A stretch of DNA of 64,000 nucleotides, from contig NW_003314261.1 of NCBI RefSeq assembly GCF_000143415.4, positions 2,550,904 to 2,614,903 on the forward strand, read 5' to 3'. Made by a program: the position numbers and the translations under genes. The stretch comes from Selaginella moellendorffii (lineage: Eukaryota > Streptophyta > Lycopodiopsida > Selaginellales > Selaginellaceae). How positions within the stretch are numbered: position 1 is the stretch's first letter; each line of letters starts with the position of its first letter. Below the pieces are notes generated by a model, which saw only the letters and a list, made by a program, of their open reading frames with translations, did no database searches and was not told the origin of the DNA. This document shows positions 33,901 through 42,612 of this stretch, in pieces.

Positions 33901-34735
33901 CATAGTCTACCAGCTTGGCTTCTGCTTGTTCTGCGCGCTTTCTTAGAGTATCAAGTTGTTCTTCCACTGCCTGCTGCTTCACGTAATTTGCCTTCAGCTT
34001 CTTCGCCTCTGAAATTTCAGCAGACTTTAAAAGAAAAAAACAGTAAGAGAGATTTTCAATGACAAACTTCAAACTCCACTTGACCTGATGTTTTAATTCC
34101 TCTCGCAGACTGTTGATTACTGCCTCCGCCTCTTGACTGTCCGTCATACGTGTATTGGAAAGCTTACTTGACGCGGTAGCGAGCTCTCTTTCAAGGTTCA
34201 TTTTTTCCTGCAGTATCTGCAATACAGAAGCAAATAAACACATGTGTGAAGAACACAAATTTCTTACTTACATTGTTAAGTTTCTCTTCAAGCTCTCCAT
34301 GTTGCACGCGCAAATACGAAAGCTCCTCTGATACGCACTCGGTCTCCCGTCTACATGCATCATTCTGAAAAAATTCACACACAAGCCATTACAGCAAATC
34401 AACGATCCAATACTAAACCTCAGCATTCATTTTAGACATGCAAAACTCGTTGTTCTCTTCCATCCCTTGTATATCCCTTTCCAGACGACGAATTTCTTTA
34501 GCAGAGCTGTCACGCAAGCTTGCAAGCTCGTTTTTGAGTGACGAGATTTCGTTTTCCGCTTCCTTAGCTCTTGTCTCGGCCTCGGACTTTGATCGAATCT
34601 CTGCCATCAACTTTTCCTATAGACAACGATTCTAGCGTTAAGTAAAAAAGAAAAATCCACACTGGGTATGAAAGCTTGCCTGGATTTCGTTGCAACGAAG
34701 TAGGTGCTTGCGAAATCGTTCTTCTCCCACAGTCA
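30945..34735 (+). repeat. Segmental duplication, copy 2
   Basis: Direct-orientation partner of 21908-25290. The 9 kb between copy starts contains the lectin-aerolysin gene and the HAD relic, which are not duplicated. Copy 2 is longer because copy 1 lost several internal MAD1 blocks. Confidence 0.9.
30950..32201 (+). pseudogene. PPR pseudogene (copy 2 of duplication)
   Basis: Closely related to the intact PPR at 21829-23451, but with many small deletions and frameshifts. The frame breaks near 31140 (repeat shortened), 31260, 31410-31430, 31590-31620, 31660, 31730 and 31770. Several whole repeats are missing in the middle. The last 400 bp (31800-32201), with HYTCMVDLLARAGHLNEAREL and the short E-like tail, remain open and nearly identical to copy 1. 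The recent look of this end may reflect its overlap zone with the MAD1 3' end (stop at 32215). Confidence 0.9.
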
Positions 34736-35269
34736 CCTCCTCAGCTCGCTGCGTACGTAGAGCTTCTTCTCTGCACGTAGCAGCTGCCAAACTTTGTTCT
34801 AGTGACTTCACGCGCGCAATCAGGCTTTGGTTCTCGCTTTCTGTGACAAAATCAAAGTCTCGAAAGGAGAAAGGGAGGAACTCACCGCGAGCTTTTAGCT
34901 GTTTAAATGCCGCTTCGTACTCTACAACTTGCTTTTCTCTGCGATCCAGCGTCTCGAGTAGCTCCGATTTCACCTACATTCCCGCAGAAAAACCTCTAGA
35001 AAATCGAAGAACCCTAAACCCAGACTCACCATATTTCGGCATTTATAGCTGCAGCGCATCGAATCCCAGTCGCGATCGTGATCGCCGGCATCATCGTCCT
35101 CTGGATAGGAACCGGCGAGCTCAAGATTTCGCTGATCATACGGCACCATAGCCGCCATTCCATCATCGAGCACAGGATTCCTTGCTGCCGGCGAGTGCGC
35201 CACTTCGATCTCGCGCTCCAGCAGCTCTAGAACTCGCGGCCGCTTCGCCGCTGGCGTCCTCGTCATCAT
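32215..35269 (-). CDS. MAD1: Spindle assembly checkpoint protein MAD1, 749 aa
   Basis: Coiled-coil checkpoint scaffold that recruits MAD2 to unattached kinetochores and the nuclear envelope. Sixteen exons: 35269-35030, 34973-34886, 34840-34680, 34616-34419, 34364-34272, 34216-34085, 34024-33777, 33724-33553, 33493-33344, 33295-33092, 33041-32921, 32861-32756, 32708-32639, 32590-32453, 32395-32357 and 32304-32215. They sum to 2250 nt. The N-terminus MMTRTPAAKRPR fits plant MAD1 (RTPPPKR type), which is why ATG 35269 is preferred over an in-frame ATG at 35329. Residues 80-600 are heptad-rich coiled coil. LACGEFDPSKTKVLKL and the C-terminal RWD-like head (VFAEKAFTFRTACGLIFGYE, then PAFIANLTLELFNK) are family signatures. 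Intron 3 uses a GC donor (CAG|GCAAGC). No lesion was found. Confidence 0.92.
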
Positions 35270-35329
35270 CCTGGAAGCCCTGATATAACTCCCCTCAACC
35301 AAGAGCCCTAAAAACAGAGCTCTATCCAA

Positions 35330-35931
35330 ATGGAATCCATAGCAGCGGCATTGGCGACACCGCGGATGAAAATCTCCTCCAATCTCAGGGAAAGGAGGGC
35401 CAAATCCGCAGTAATCTCTGTAAGAGCCTCGAGTGGCGGCTGCTGCGGAGGATCGGGATCATCGTCGGGCAGCTGCAGTAGCCACAACAAGATCACAATG
35501 CCGGATCTAGACTACAATCCGGGCGGGGCGAGCTCGTCGAAATCAGGGCTGGAGAACGTTGGCAAGGAATTCGAGGCTTTAGTGGCGCAGCAAACGCTCA
35601 TAGAGCTAGAGAAGGATTACGAGACTACACAGGTGAGAGAGCGAACGATTTCTTTTCGAAAATTTCTCCATTGATTCGTGGATCTTGGCAGATGAGAGGC
35701 ACAATCTCCAAGGAAGAGGTTCACGAGGCCATGAACAGCGTCCCAGTGGTGAGTAGTCGAGCATGAACTTCACGCGGGTTAAAAAACACTTACCTCTCCA
35801 TTTTCGTCTTACAGGGTAAAACTTCCACCACGCAGGGTAACTCCTGCGTGGATATTGACGAGTTACTGTCCGACGCGGCCGACTGTAATTTCGTGTTCCA
35901 GCAGTGTGACGAAGAAATCGTCTTGGTGTAA
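35330..35931 (+). CDS. Unknown protein with plastid-like N-terminus, 158 aa
   Basis: Family not recognised. Exons 35330-35632, 35692-35748 and 35815-35931 give 477 nt with TAA. The first 35 residues (Ala, Ser and Arg rich, no acidic residues until after residue 20) look like a chloroplast transit peptide. A Gly/Ser/Cys-rich spacer (GGCCGGSGSSSGSCSS) and an acidic helical part (KEFEALVAQQTLIELEKDYE, then ISKEEVHEAMNSV) follow. The C-terminus is acidic with three cysteines. The start is 60 bp from the MAD1 start on the other strand, so the two genes must share one promoter region. The exon structure is in phase, which supports a real gene. Confidence 0.7.
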
Positions 35932-36093
35932 AAAAAACATCGAGATATTTTGTGATATTTTATAGAATTTACGATTGCCATCTTACCACGCCACATGAGC
36001 CCTAATCTTTAGCTCCATTCTTTCCAATAATGCTTTTGGCGCTCGCGACGAGGAGCTGATGGAACCCTAGCGGGGCAAGAAAGAAGAGGGGCG

Positions 36094-37200
36094 ATGACGA
36101 CGCCGCTCCATATGGCGTGCTATGGCGATCTCCGGGCGTGGTTCCGGAGGCGGCGCCGCGCAATTCTCATCGCCGCGGGCGCGCTGGGCGCGGGATGCGT
36201 GCTCTACTACGGATTCACCAGGTACAGCGCCGCGGCGCTCGCTAGGGCTAGGGCGGTGGAGGAGGAGGAATCCAGGCTTAGGGCGGAGACGGAGGAGGAG
36301 CGCATCCTCCACCTCCGCCGGCATTGCGACGAAATCCAGCTCCTGGCCGATGCCACGACGCTGCCGTCGCTGCTCGCGCACCTCAGCGAGCGGCTCTTCG
36401 AGCTTGTCAACCTCTCGGAGCTCACGCGGCAGCTCATGGCGGGCAAGGAGGGGCCGCAAGCGCTCACCCCCGACGAGAAGCTCAATCTCTGGCAGAAGCT
36501 CAAGGTCTCCAGCTTCACAAGGACGCTGTGCGCCGCCTGGGGGATGGGTCTCGTCCAGCTCTTCGTCCGGGTCCAGCTCAATCTCTTGGGCAGGCAGCTC
36601 TTCATCAGCACTGCCTCGTTCGGCGATCTCCCGTTCAGCACCCAGCACAAGTTCCTCGCGTTTGGCGACTTCCTCCCCCTGCATGGGATCGCGCTTCTCG
36701 TCCAGGACGTGGAAGAAGCGGTGACCGAGGTGATGAGAGACATCTCCCTCAAGAAAGCGTACTCGTTCGACGAGCTCCGGGACTTGCTCATCCAGATCCA
36801 GGCCGCGTTCGAGAAGCAGCAGAAGGATTGGTGCCGCTACTTGCTTCCAGAGAATGACAAGCTCCCGGAAGAAGACTATCCAGTCGCCGAGAGTTCTCAC
36901 AGCCGAGACGATGACGAGCAGCTGCTCGTGGCCAAAGCCCGGGACGTGATCTCGAGCGCGGAGTTCCAGCACACGCTGGGTGCTGTGCTTGACGCTCTCC
37001 TGGACACGATGGTGCAAGACTTGCTTCCATACTACCAGGGCCAGCCGGCGGTGGGACTGCCGCTCGCGAAGCTCGTCCCCGCCGTTTCCAGCGTTGGAAT
37101 GCTGCTGGACAATCGCCAAGACAGCAAGTACGTTCGAGCGGTGGCCGAGCTCCCAGAGGTGAAGTCTTTCAGCGCCATGGTTTACGGTAGCGCAGCCTGA
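36094..37200 (+). CDS. PEX3: Peroxin-3 (PEX3), intronless, 368 aa
   Basis: Peroxisomal membrane protein that docks PEX19 and its membrane-protein cargo during peroxisome biogenesis. After a short N-terminus with a basic cluster (WFRRRRRAI) comes one hydrophobic segment (LIAAGALGAGCVLYYGF), the membrane anchor. The large cytosolic domain carries the family motifs IQLLADATTLPSLLAHLSERL, LWQKLKVSSFTRTL, RVQLNLLGRQLF and QHKFLAFGDFLP. The C-terminal part has LPYYQGQPAVGLPLAKLVP. Length is typical (about 370 aa). Start: first in-frame ATG, with a second at 36115. The lack of introns is notable among intron-rich neighbours but the frame is undamaged. Confidence 0.93.
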   Translation: MTTPLHMACYGDLRAWFRRRRRAILIAAGALGAGCVLYYGFTRYSAAALARARAVEEEESRLRAETEEERILHLRRHCDEIQLLADATTLPSLLAHLSERLFELVNLSELTRQLMAGKEGPQALTPDEKLNLWQKLKVSSFTRTLCAAWGMGLVQLFVRVQLNLLGRQLFISTASFGDLPFSTQHKFLAFGDFLPLHGIALLVQDVEEAVTEVMRDISLKKAYSFDELRDLLIQIQAAFEKQQKDWCRYLLPENDKLPEEDYPVAESSHSRDDDEQLLVAKARDVISSAEFQHTLGAVLDALLDTMVQDLLPYYQGQPAVGLPLAKLVPAVSSVGMLLDNRQDSKYVRAVAELPEVKSFSAMVYGSAA

Positions 37201-37445
37201 CTAGTTCTTTGCGGCTTTTTCTCGAATCGCGCTGGGCGACTGCTAGATTTCGCTTGTGAATGTAAATCTTACACTTGGAAAATAATCTCGGCTGGTTCGC
37301 ATCGATTTATTGGAAGATCTCAGACAAAATTCCCGGACGAGAGATTTACCTTCTGAAGTGAAAAGAAACACAAGGAAAACAATATGAAGTTCCAAGTAGA
37401 ACGAACACTTGGACAAACTATTCCATGGAGTACCTGTGGGAGAGC

Positions 37446-38906
37446 CTAGTTGACGAGCCTGGCAGGATTGATGTTGAGCAGCATGTTGTTTCCACCGGGG
37501 AGATAGGCCAGGTTCTTGTTCTTGGAGAGGGTGTTGGCGATGTCGCGAGCAGCCTCGATGCGCCGGAGCTCGATGAGGCCAAAGCCGGCGTTGGCGGTGG
37601 CCTGGGAGATGAGCTTCGCGGCTTCTCCCTCGCCCTCGGCGCGGATGATCGCGGCACGGCGCTCCTGCTCGGCCTTTGCCACCACGAACTTGGAACGCTC
37701 GGCCTCCTGCTGCGCGACTTGCTTGGCCTCGACGGCTCTGGCGAACTCCGTGCCGTAGGAGAGATGGGTGATGGCCACGTCGTCCAGTTGGATGTTGAAA
37801 TCCTTTGCTCGCTTCACAAGTCCTGCAAGCACAAGAAGAAAGCAGTAGTAAAAACTACGATCTCATTCTCATCTGGAAACCATAGCACCACCAAGTGTGA
37901 AGACAAGACAATACGAACATCCATAACGGAAAAAAAAAAGACAAAAAGAGAGAATAGTCAAGATTTCATTCTCATCTGGAAACCATAGCGCCATGCATCG
38001 ACCAAAGGCAATCATTTCATTCTCATCTGGAGAGCAGCGCCATTTATCGACCAAGGGTAAAGCCCATGTCAAGAAAAAAACGTAAGAAAGAGCCCAAGCA
38101 ATACGAACAAAACCAACATCCATAACGAAAAAAGAAATAAAAGAGGATGGTAAGAACTAAGATTCATTCTCATCTGGAAACCATAGAGCCATGCATCGAC
38201 CAAGTGTAAAGCCCATGACGAAAAAATACGTAAGAAAGAGCCCAGGCAATACGAATAAAACCAACATCCATAACGGAAAAAGTTGCCATGGAGAAGATGA
38301 AGAACAAAACTAAACAACGAGTAAAACAATCAAGCATCCATCACGAAGGCAATTAAAAAAAGCCAACAGGCACAACAAGGCTAAATGCTTTACATCGATC
38401 GCATTCTAAAAGAAGAAAAGGAGGATAGAAAGCTTACCTTCACGGACAAGGGCCGAGACGTATGGGCGATCCGTGAGGAGCTGGTCGGCATTGAACTGCG
38501 CGACCACAGCCTTGAGCACCTCGTTCCCAATCGAGGGCAGCACGCGCTCGTCGTAATCCACGCCCAGCGTCTTGAAGATCGACGGGAGGCTGCCCACATC
38601 CGGCCGCGACAGCACCCTGAGCGTGAGATTGACCATCTGGAGATCCTTGGTGCCCGTGACCGACGAGATCGCTCTAGGGCGCGTGCGAATGTCGAAGATG
38701 TAGGGCTTCTGGAGCAGCGGAATGAGGACGTGCGTGCCCTCGCCGACGGTCTCATCCAGCACGCCGCGCAGCCGATCGAAGATCACCGCCTGCTCGCCCC
38801 CATCCACCGTGTAGAGCGACGCATTGAGGATGCTGCCGCCGATTCCCAGCGCCACGGCGACGCGCGCCACATTGTTGAGCAGCCCGGCTACCCTTGGTGC
38901 CGCCAT
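37446..38906 (-). CDS. Prohibitin (PHB3-type), 281 aa
   Basis: Inner mitochondrial membrane scaffold that forms ring complexes with its partner prohibitin. Exons 38906-38438 and 37822-37446 give 846 nt. The N-terminal hydrophobic anchor ([19 protein letters not shown]) is followed by the SPFH/Band 7 domain ([64 protein letters not shown]). A long Ala/Glu-rich coiled coil ([19 protein letters not shown]) and a C-terminal tail complete it. Start: ATG 38906; an in-frame ATG at 38936 would add ten residues. The single 615-bp intron is unusually long for this window and contains a tandem repeat. Thioredoxin y starts 251 bp away on the other strand. Confidence 0.94.
37864..38284. repeat. Imperfect tandem repeat inside the prohibitin intron
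   Basis: The unit begins CATTCTCATCTGG and recurs at about 37867, 37967, 38018 and 38164. Later parts of the unit (CATCGACCAA, GTAAGAAAGAGCCCA, AACATCCATAACG) also recur in order. Two units of about 145 bp are nearly complete (38018 and 38164); the others are shortened. It accounts for most of the length of this intron. Confidence 0.8.
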
Positions 38907-39157
38907 AATCCCTTCCCTTGCCTTCCTCACTTCCAAAACCCTAAACCCTCAGCCGCTAGAGTGGGGCCACACACGGAATATTCTTGTCAAGGCTGCTCAT
39001 TCTGTTAGTTTTGAAGCTAGAAAACGTATATTCTGCTAAACATTTTAATACGGGCATATTCTGGGAAGTGGCGGAGATATTTGTCTATGCCCGTTGGATT
39101 TGCTCCGTGCATTGGACGGCCACAGATCGGGCATTTTGTAGGGTTTGTATCGAAGAA

Positions 39158-39984
39158 ATGGAGCTTGTGGCAGCGCCACAGGCGGTGCCGCTCGCCAGGA
39201 TCTCCGGCGCTGCGTCCACTTCGTCGGCATTGAGCAAGGGATTGAGCGTGAGAAGCCCCGCGACGACGGCCTTCTTTGGATGCAAGCTCCAATCGCTGCC
39301 ACTGCAGTTAGCAGGGCGCCAAGCGCGATCGCTACAGGTGAGATTTAGCTAGAGAATGTGGGGATTTGTGTCCATCTAGAGTGGATTCTCGTGATTCACG
39401 AAAATTTCGAGCTATATCACTACTAATGACCTTTAAATCGCAGGTATGCGCGAGTAAGAAGACCTTCTCATCCTTCGATGAGCTCCTGCAAAAGTCGGAT
39501 CGTCCCGTGCTCGTCGACTTCTACGCAACATGGTATGTGGTAATGAATCCCTCGCAAGTTTCTTCGTGCCTAAAGATTGATTTAGTTGCCGTTGTCTTCT
39601 GTGAAAGGTGTGGTCCGTGCCAGTTCATGGTTCCCATCCTTGGTGAAGTCCAAACAGCAATGAAGGATGAGATCACTGTGGTAAGCCCATTCTTCTCTCT
39701 TTTTGTTCGATTGGTTGCCAAGCTTCTCATTTCCAGGTAAAAATCGATTCGGAGAAATACTCGGACTTGGCGAGCAAGTACAGCATCGAGGCTCTTCCAA
39801 CATTCATTCTCTTCAAGAACGGCTCGCCTGTGGATCGTTTCGTAAGTTCTAAGCAAAAAGAGAAAACTTCTTTCAACTTCATTGCTAAAATCCATGGGTT
39901 CTTTTGCAGGAAGGTGCTCTACCGGCAGCAAAGCTGATGGAAAGGATCCGCGGGGTCTTAAGCTCTTGCAAGGCAGGCGTCTAA
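39158..39984 (+). CDS. Thioredoxin y, chloroplastic, 173 aa
   Basis: Plastid dithiol-disulfide oxidoreductase. Exons 39158-39337, 39444-39532, 39608-39680, 39737-39841 and 39910-39984 give 522 nt. The first 60 residues (exon 1, Ser/Ala/Arg-rich) are a transit peptide. The mature part has VLVDFYATWCGPCQFMVPIL with the active site WCGPC split by intron 2 (TG|G TGT), and the cis-Pro loop EALPTFILFKNG. WCGPCQFMVP resembles y-type thioredoxins, which reduce peroxiredoxin Q and methionine sulfoxide reductases. ATG 39158 is selected because the next exons then give the usual length; the frame is also open upstream. Confidence 0.93.
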
Positions 39985-40508
39985 AACGAAAGTTCGTGCC
40001 TGGTATCCATTTTTTAAAGGATTCAATCTTATAGAAGTTTGCTTGGCTTCTCCTTCAGAAACAATAAAATAAAATGCAACAGTCGGATCGCGAGAAATTC
40101 CTATCCTGTTTTTCTGACTTCTGAGCACTGGTTTTTATTGTGATCCAGGATCGTTAGCTTCGTCGAATCGGGCTTTTTGTCCATAATGACCGGAAATTGT
40201 CAAGTGAGATCATTCCATTTTGTGCGGAGAAAAATGTCGACTGACGATTGGTGGCTTGTAGATTTGGACGTAACGGAATCGATCAGTTTGATGATGGCTG
40301 TATCTCTCCCGGAAATCAGCCCGTTGTAGTAATCCGGCAAGTATAAACTTATCTTCTTGGATCGTCGCTTTCAAATTGTCTTCTCAAAACGACCAGCTTG
40401 TTCCTGTTCTTTTCAGCCTCGGTAGCACTCAAAAGGTAGAACTTTCTTTCACCCCGACTTCTTTGCTCACTCGGATGGATCTTTTTCTTTTTCCATGCAG
40501 CTTCCAAG
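39985..40508. other. Intergenic; likely 5' UTR with intron of next gene
   Basis: No coding signal. A pyrimidine stretch and CAG acceptor at 40490-40500, just before ATG 40509, suggest a 5' UTR intron. Polyadenylation-like AATAAAATAAA is at 40061-40071 for thioredoxin. Confidence 0.4.
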
Positions 40509-42113
40509 ATGGCTTCTACAGCAGTTCTTGCGCTCCTGACAGCGACGCTACTCATCGTCTCGTGCACGGCTCAAGCTCCGGTAGAATCTCCGGCCGAAAG
40601 TCCAGAACAAGGGCCCGTCTTGCCAGTCTCTCCAGAGAGCGCTCCGGCGGAGCCCCCGGTTCCTTCTCCACAAATCTTTGGCATCCCACAGTCGCCGTCG
40701 CCGTCTCCGTCTCCATCAGAACTCCCGCCGCCGTCTTCAGCTCCCGTCTTTCTGCCTCCATCACCATCACCACTTGAAGCTTTGTCTCCAACTGAAGCTT
40801 TGGTTCCAGCTCCAGCTCCATCTCCAGCCTCCCCGCCACCTTTACGTGTTCCAACAAGCTTCTGCGCACGCTCGGTCCTCCGGAAGACATGTCCGAATCC
40901 TCCGACGTTCGACTACATCCAGCTCCCGGACTACGCCGGCAAGTGGTACGAGATTGGAGCCACCGCCACCTCCAAGCTGCTGCTCGAGGCCGGGACTATC
41001 TGCAACCAGGCCGTGTACGCCGTCCCCAACACCTCGAGCTTCGCCCAAGCGCCAAACATGTCCGTCACCAACGTCGGGCTTCACGTTGCCGGCCCGCTCA
41101 CATCTCTCGGCGTCCAGCAGGTTGCGGCCGCCGCTGGAAGCGCCTGCTCGGGCGCTCGAACCATCTGCGACCGAGTCGCCAACGACAGCCACACCACCAG
41201 AGCAGCAGTGGAGCTCGCGTCCGTGGCCGCGGCCATCGAGCAAGGGAACTTCGCCGCCGAGCTGCTGGAGCTCCAAGACCAGATCTTCTCGGCCATCGGA
41301 GAAATGGAGGCGACGCTCGACCTCTTCTCGCCGTGCATGGAGAGCATCCAGCGTCTCGACGGCGACCTGAGCCAGGCGGAGATCTTCGCCAACGCCACCA
41401 CCCCGGAGCAGCGCAACGCGACGCTGCTGGCGCAGGGAGCCCGCCTCGAGGCTCTGGATGGCCTCCTGGATCAAGCCAACGCGCTGGTGGACTCGCTGCG
41501 TCAGTCGGTCCACAAGATGACGCAGTGCACGCCCAAGATCGTCAACATCTCGGCGCAGCTCCTCTTCGTCGGGGACCTCGAGTCGAGCGTCCGGCTCACG
41601 TCGGCTTCCACGGACCTGAGCACCACCGGCGACGCCATCCTCTCCCAGGTCCTGGCGATGCGTCTCACGCTGAAAGGCATCGCGGCGGCTCGCGGCCTCA
41701 TCGATCTCGCCATCAGCACCGCATCGCCCAACACCACCGCGCCGAGCTTCGACACCTCTGCCGGCTTTGCCATCCAGAACGTCACCTCTCCCGGCAAGCT
41801 CAAGCTCCAGCTCGCGCCATCCATCGCCGCGCCGGTGCCGCCACCCGCGGCTCCATACTGGGTGCTATCACTGCGAGGGCGGGCAATGCAGGGATACCGG
41901 GCCTCGCTGGTTTACTCGTGCTCGCAGAACAAGGTGACGGGAACGATCCACCAGGGGATGTTCATCCTTTCCCGGACTCCCAGCCTTCCGCAGAAGATCG
42001 TCGGTGAGCTGCTCCAGCTCTCGGCCGCTTTTGGCATCAACAACGACTGTGACGATCCGTTCCTCTACACTGTCCATCACGGCAAGACGTGCGCCATGCC
42101 ACCCTCGGAGTGA
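40509..42113 (+). CDS. Secreted lipocalin-like protein split by a helical insert, 534 aa
   Basis: Signal peptide (MASTAVLALLTATLLIVSCTAQA), then a Pro/Ser-rich stretch to about residue 115 (many SPSPSP, AP and PP units, like AGPs or extensins). A lipocalin N-terminus follows: cysteines, then FDYIQLPDYAGKWYEIGAT (about 132-150), with the G-x-W motif, and TICNQAVYAV. Instead of the remaining strands there is an insert of about 270 residues rich in Ala, Leu and Glu with regular helices (ELLELQDQIFSAIGEMEATL) and seven N-glycosylation sequons. The lipocalin then resumes at YWVLSLRG (about 445) and MFILSRTPSLPQKIVGELLQ and ends with paired cysteines (CDDPF...GKTC). Apolipoprotein D-like lipocalins carry small hydrophobic ligands. 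The insert resembles nothing I can name. One exon, no lesion. Confidence 0.75.
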   Translation: MASTAVLALLTATLLIVSCTAQAPVESPAESPEQGPVLPVSPESAPAEPPVPSPQIFGIPQSPSPSPSPSELPPPSSAPVFLPPSPSPLEALSPTEALVPAPAPSPASPPPLRVPTSFCARSVLRKTCPNPPTFDYIQLPDYAGKWYEIGATATSKLLLEAGTICNQAVYAVPNTSSFAQAPNMSVTNVGLHVAGPLTSLGVQQVAAAAGSACSGARTICDRVANDSHTTRAAVELASVAAAIEQGNFAAELLELQDQIFSAIGEMEATLDLFSPCMESIQRLDGDLSQAEIFANATTPEQRNATLLAQGARLEALDGLLDQANALVDSLRQSVHKMTQCTPKIVNISAQLLFVGDLESSVRLTSASTDLSTTGDAILSQVLAMRLTLKGIAAARGLIDLAISTASPNTTAPSFDTSAGFAIQNVTSPGKLKLQLAPSIAAPVPPPAAPYWVLSLRGRAMQGYRASLVYSCSQNKVTGTIHQGMFILSRTPSLPQKIVGELLQLSAAFGINNDCDDPFLYTVHHGKTCAMPPSE

Positions 42114-42612
42114 GAAGAGAGGATCGATCTTTTTTATTCCATTTTCGTTGCTTGGAAATGTCTGTCTGCTTGTAGCTAGAAACCCTGCTAAAAACGATGC
42201 TCCCAGCTCTCTGTTTGCGCAAGCACAAAAATAACGAAATAAGACCATGCTTAAATCTGGCTCAAAGCACGTTAAATCTGAATCAAACCTCCGTACAGTG
42301 CGACACTGAAGTGAGCCACTATATTCTCTTTGAGCACAATAGTCTTTTCTACACAATATTTATATTGAGAAAAGTCTAGAAATATTCTATTTTAATTAAA
42401 ATAAAAATAAAAACTGAATATTCCCATTGTAAAATGTAACATTCTGAAGTCCAAGTGTACAGTTAAGTCTCTTCTTATGCCGTGTTCAAGCTCATTTCTT
42501 AAGAACCAGCCAGTCAAAGTCATGTGTGAATACTCTCCAACTCTGACTGATGCTTGGTGGCCTTTATATGATCACAAGCACCATTCATTTATTTTATTGT
42601 TGTTGCATTCTA

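Noticed and set aside
36067..37119. 350-residue minus-strand frame opposite PEX3
   Set aside because: Shadow of PEX3 caused by its high GC third positions; no domain recognisable.
40842..42007. Long antisense and alternative-frame ORFs across the lipocalin gene
   Set aside because: GC-rich shadow frames; the sense frame has signal peptide, lipocalin motifs and cysteines.
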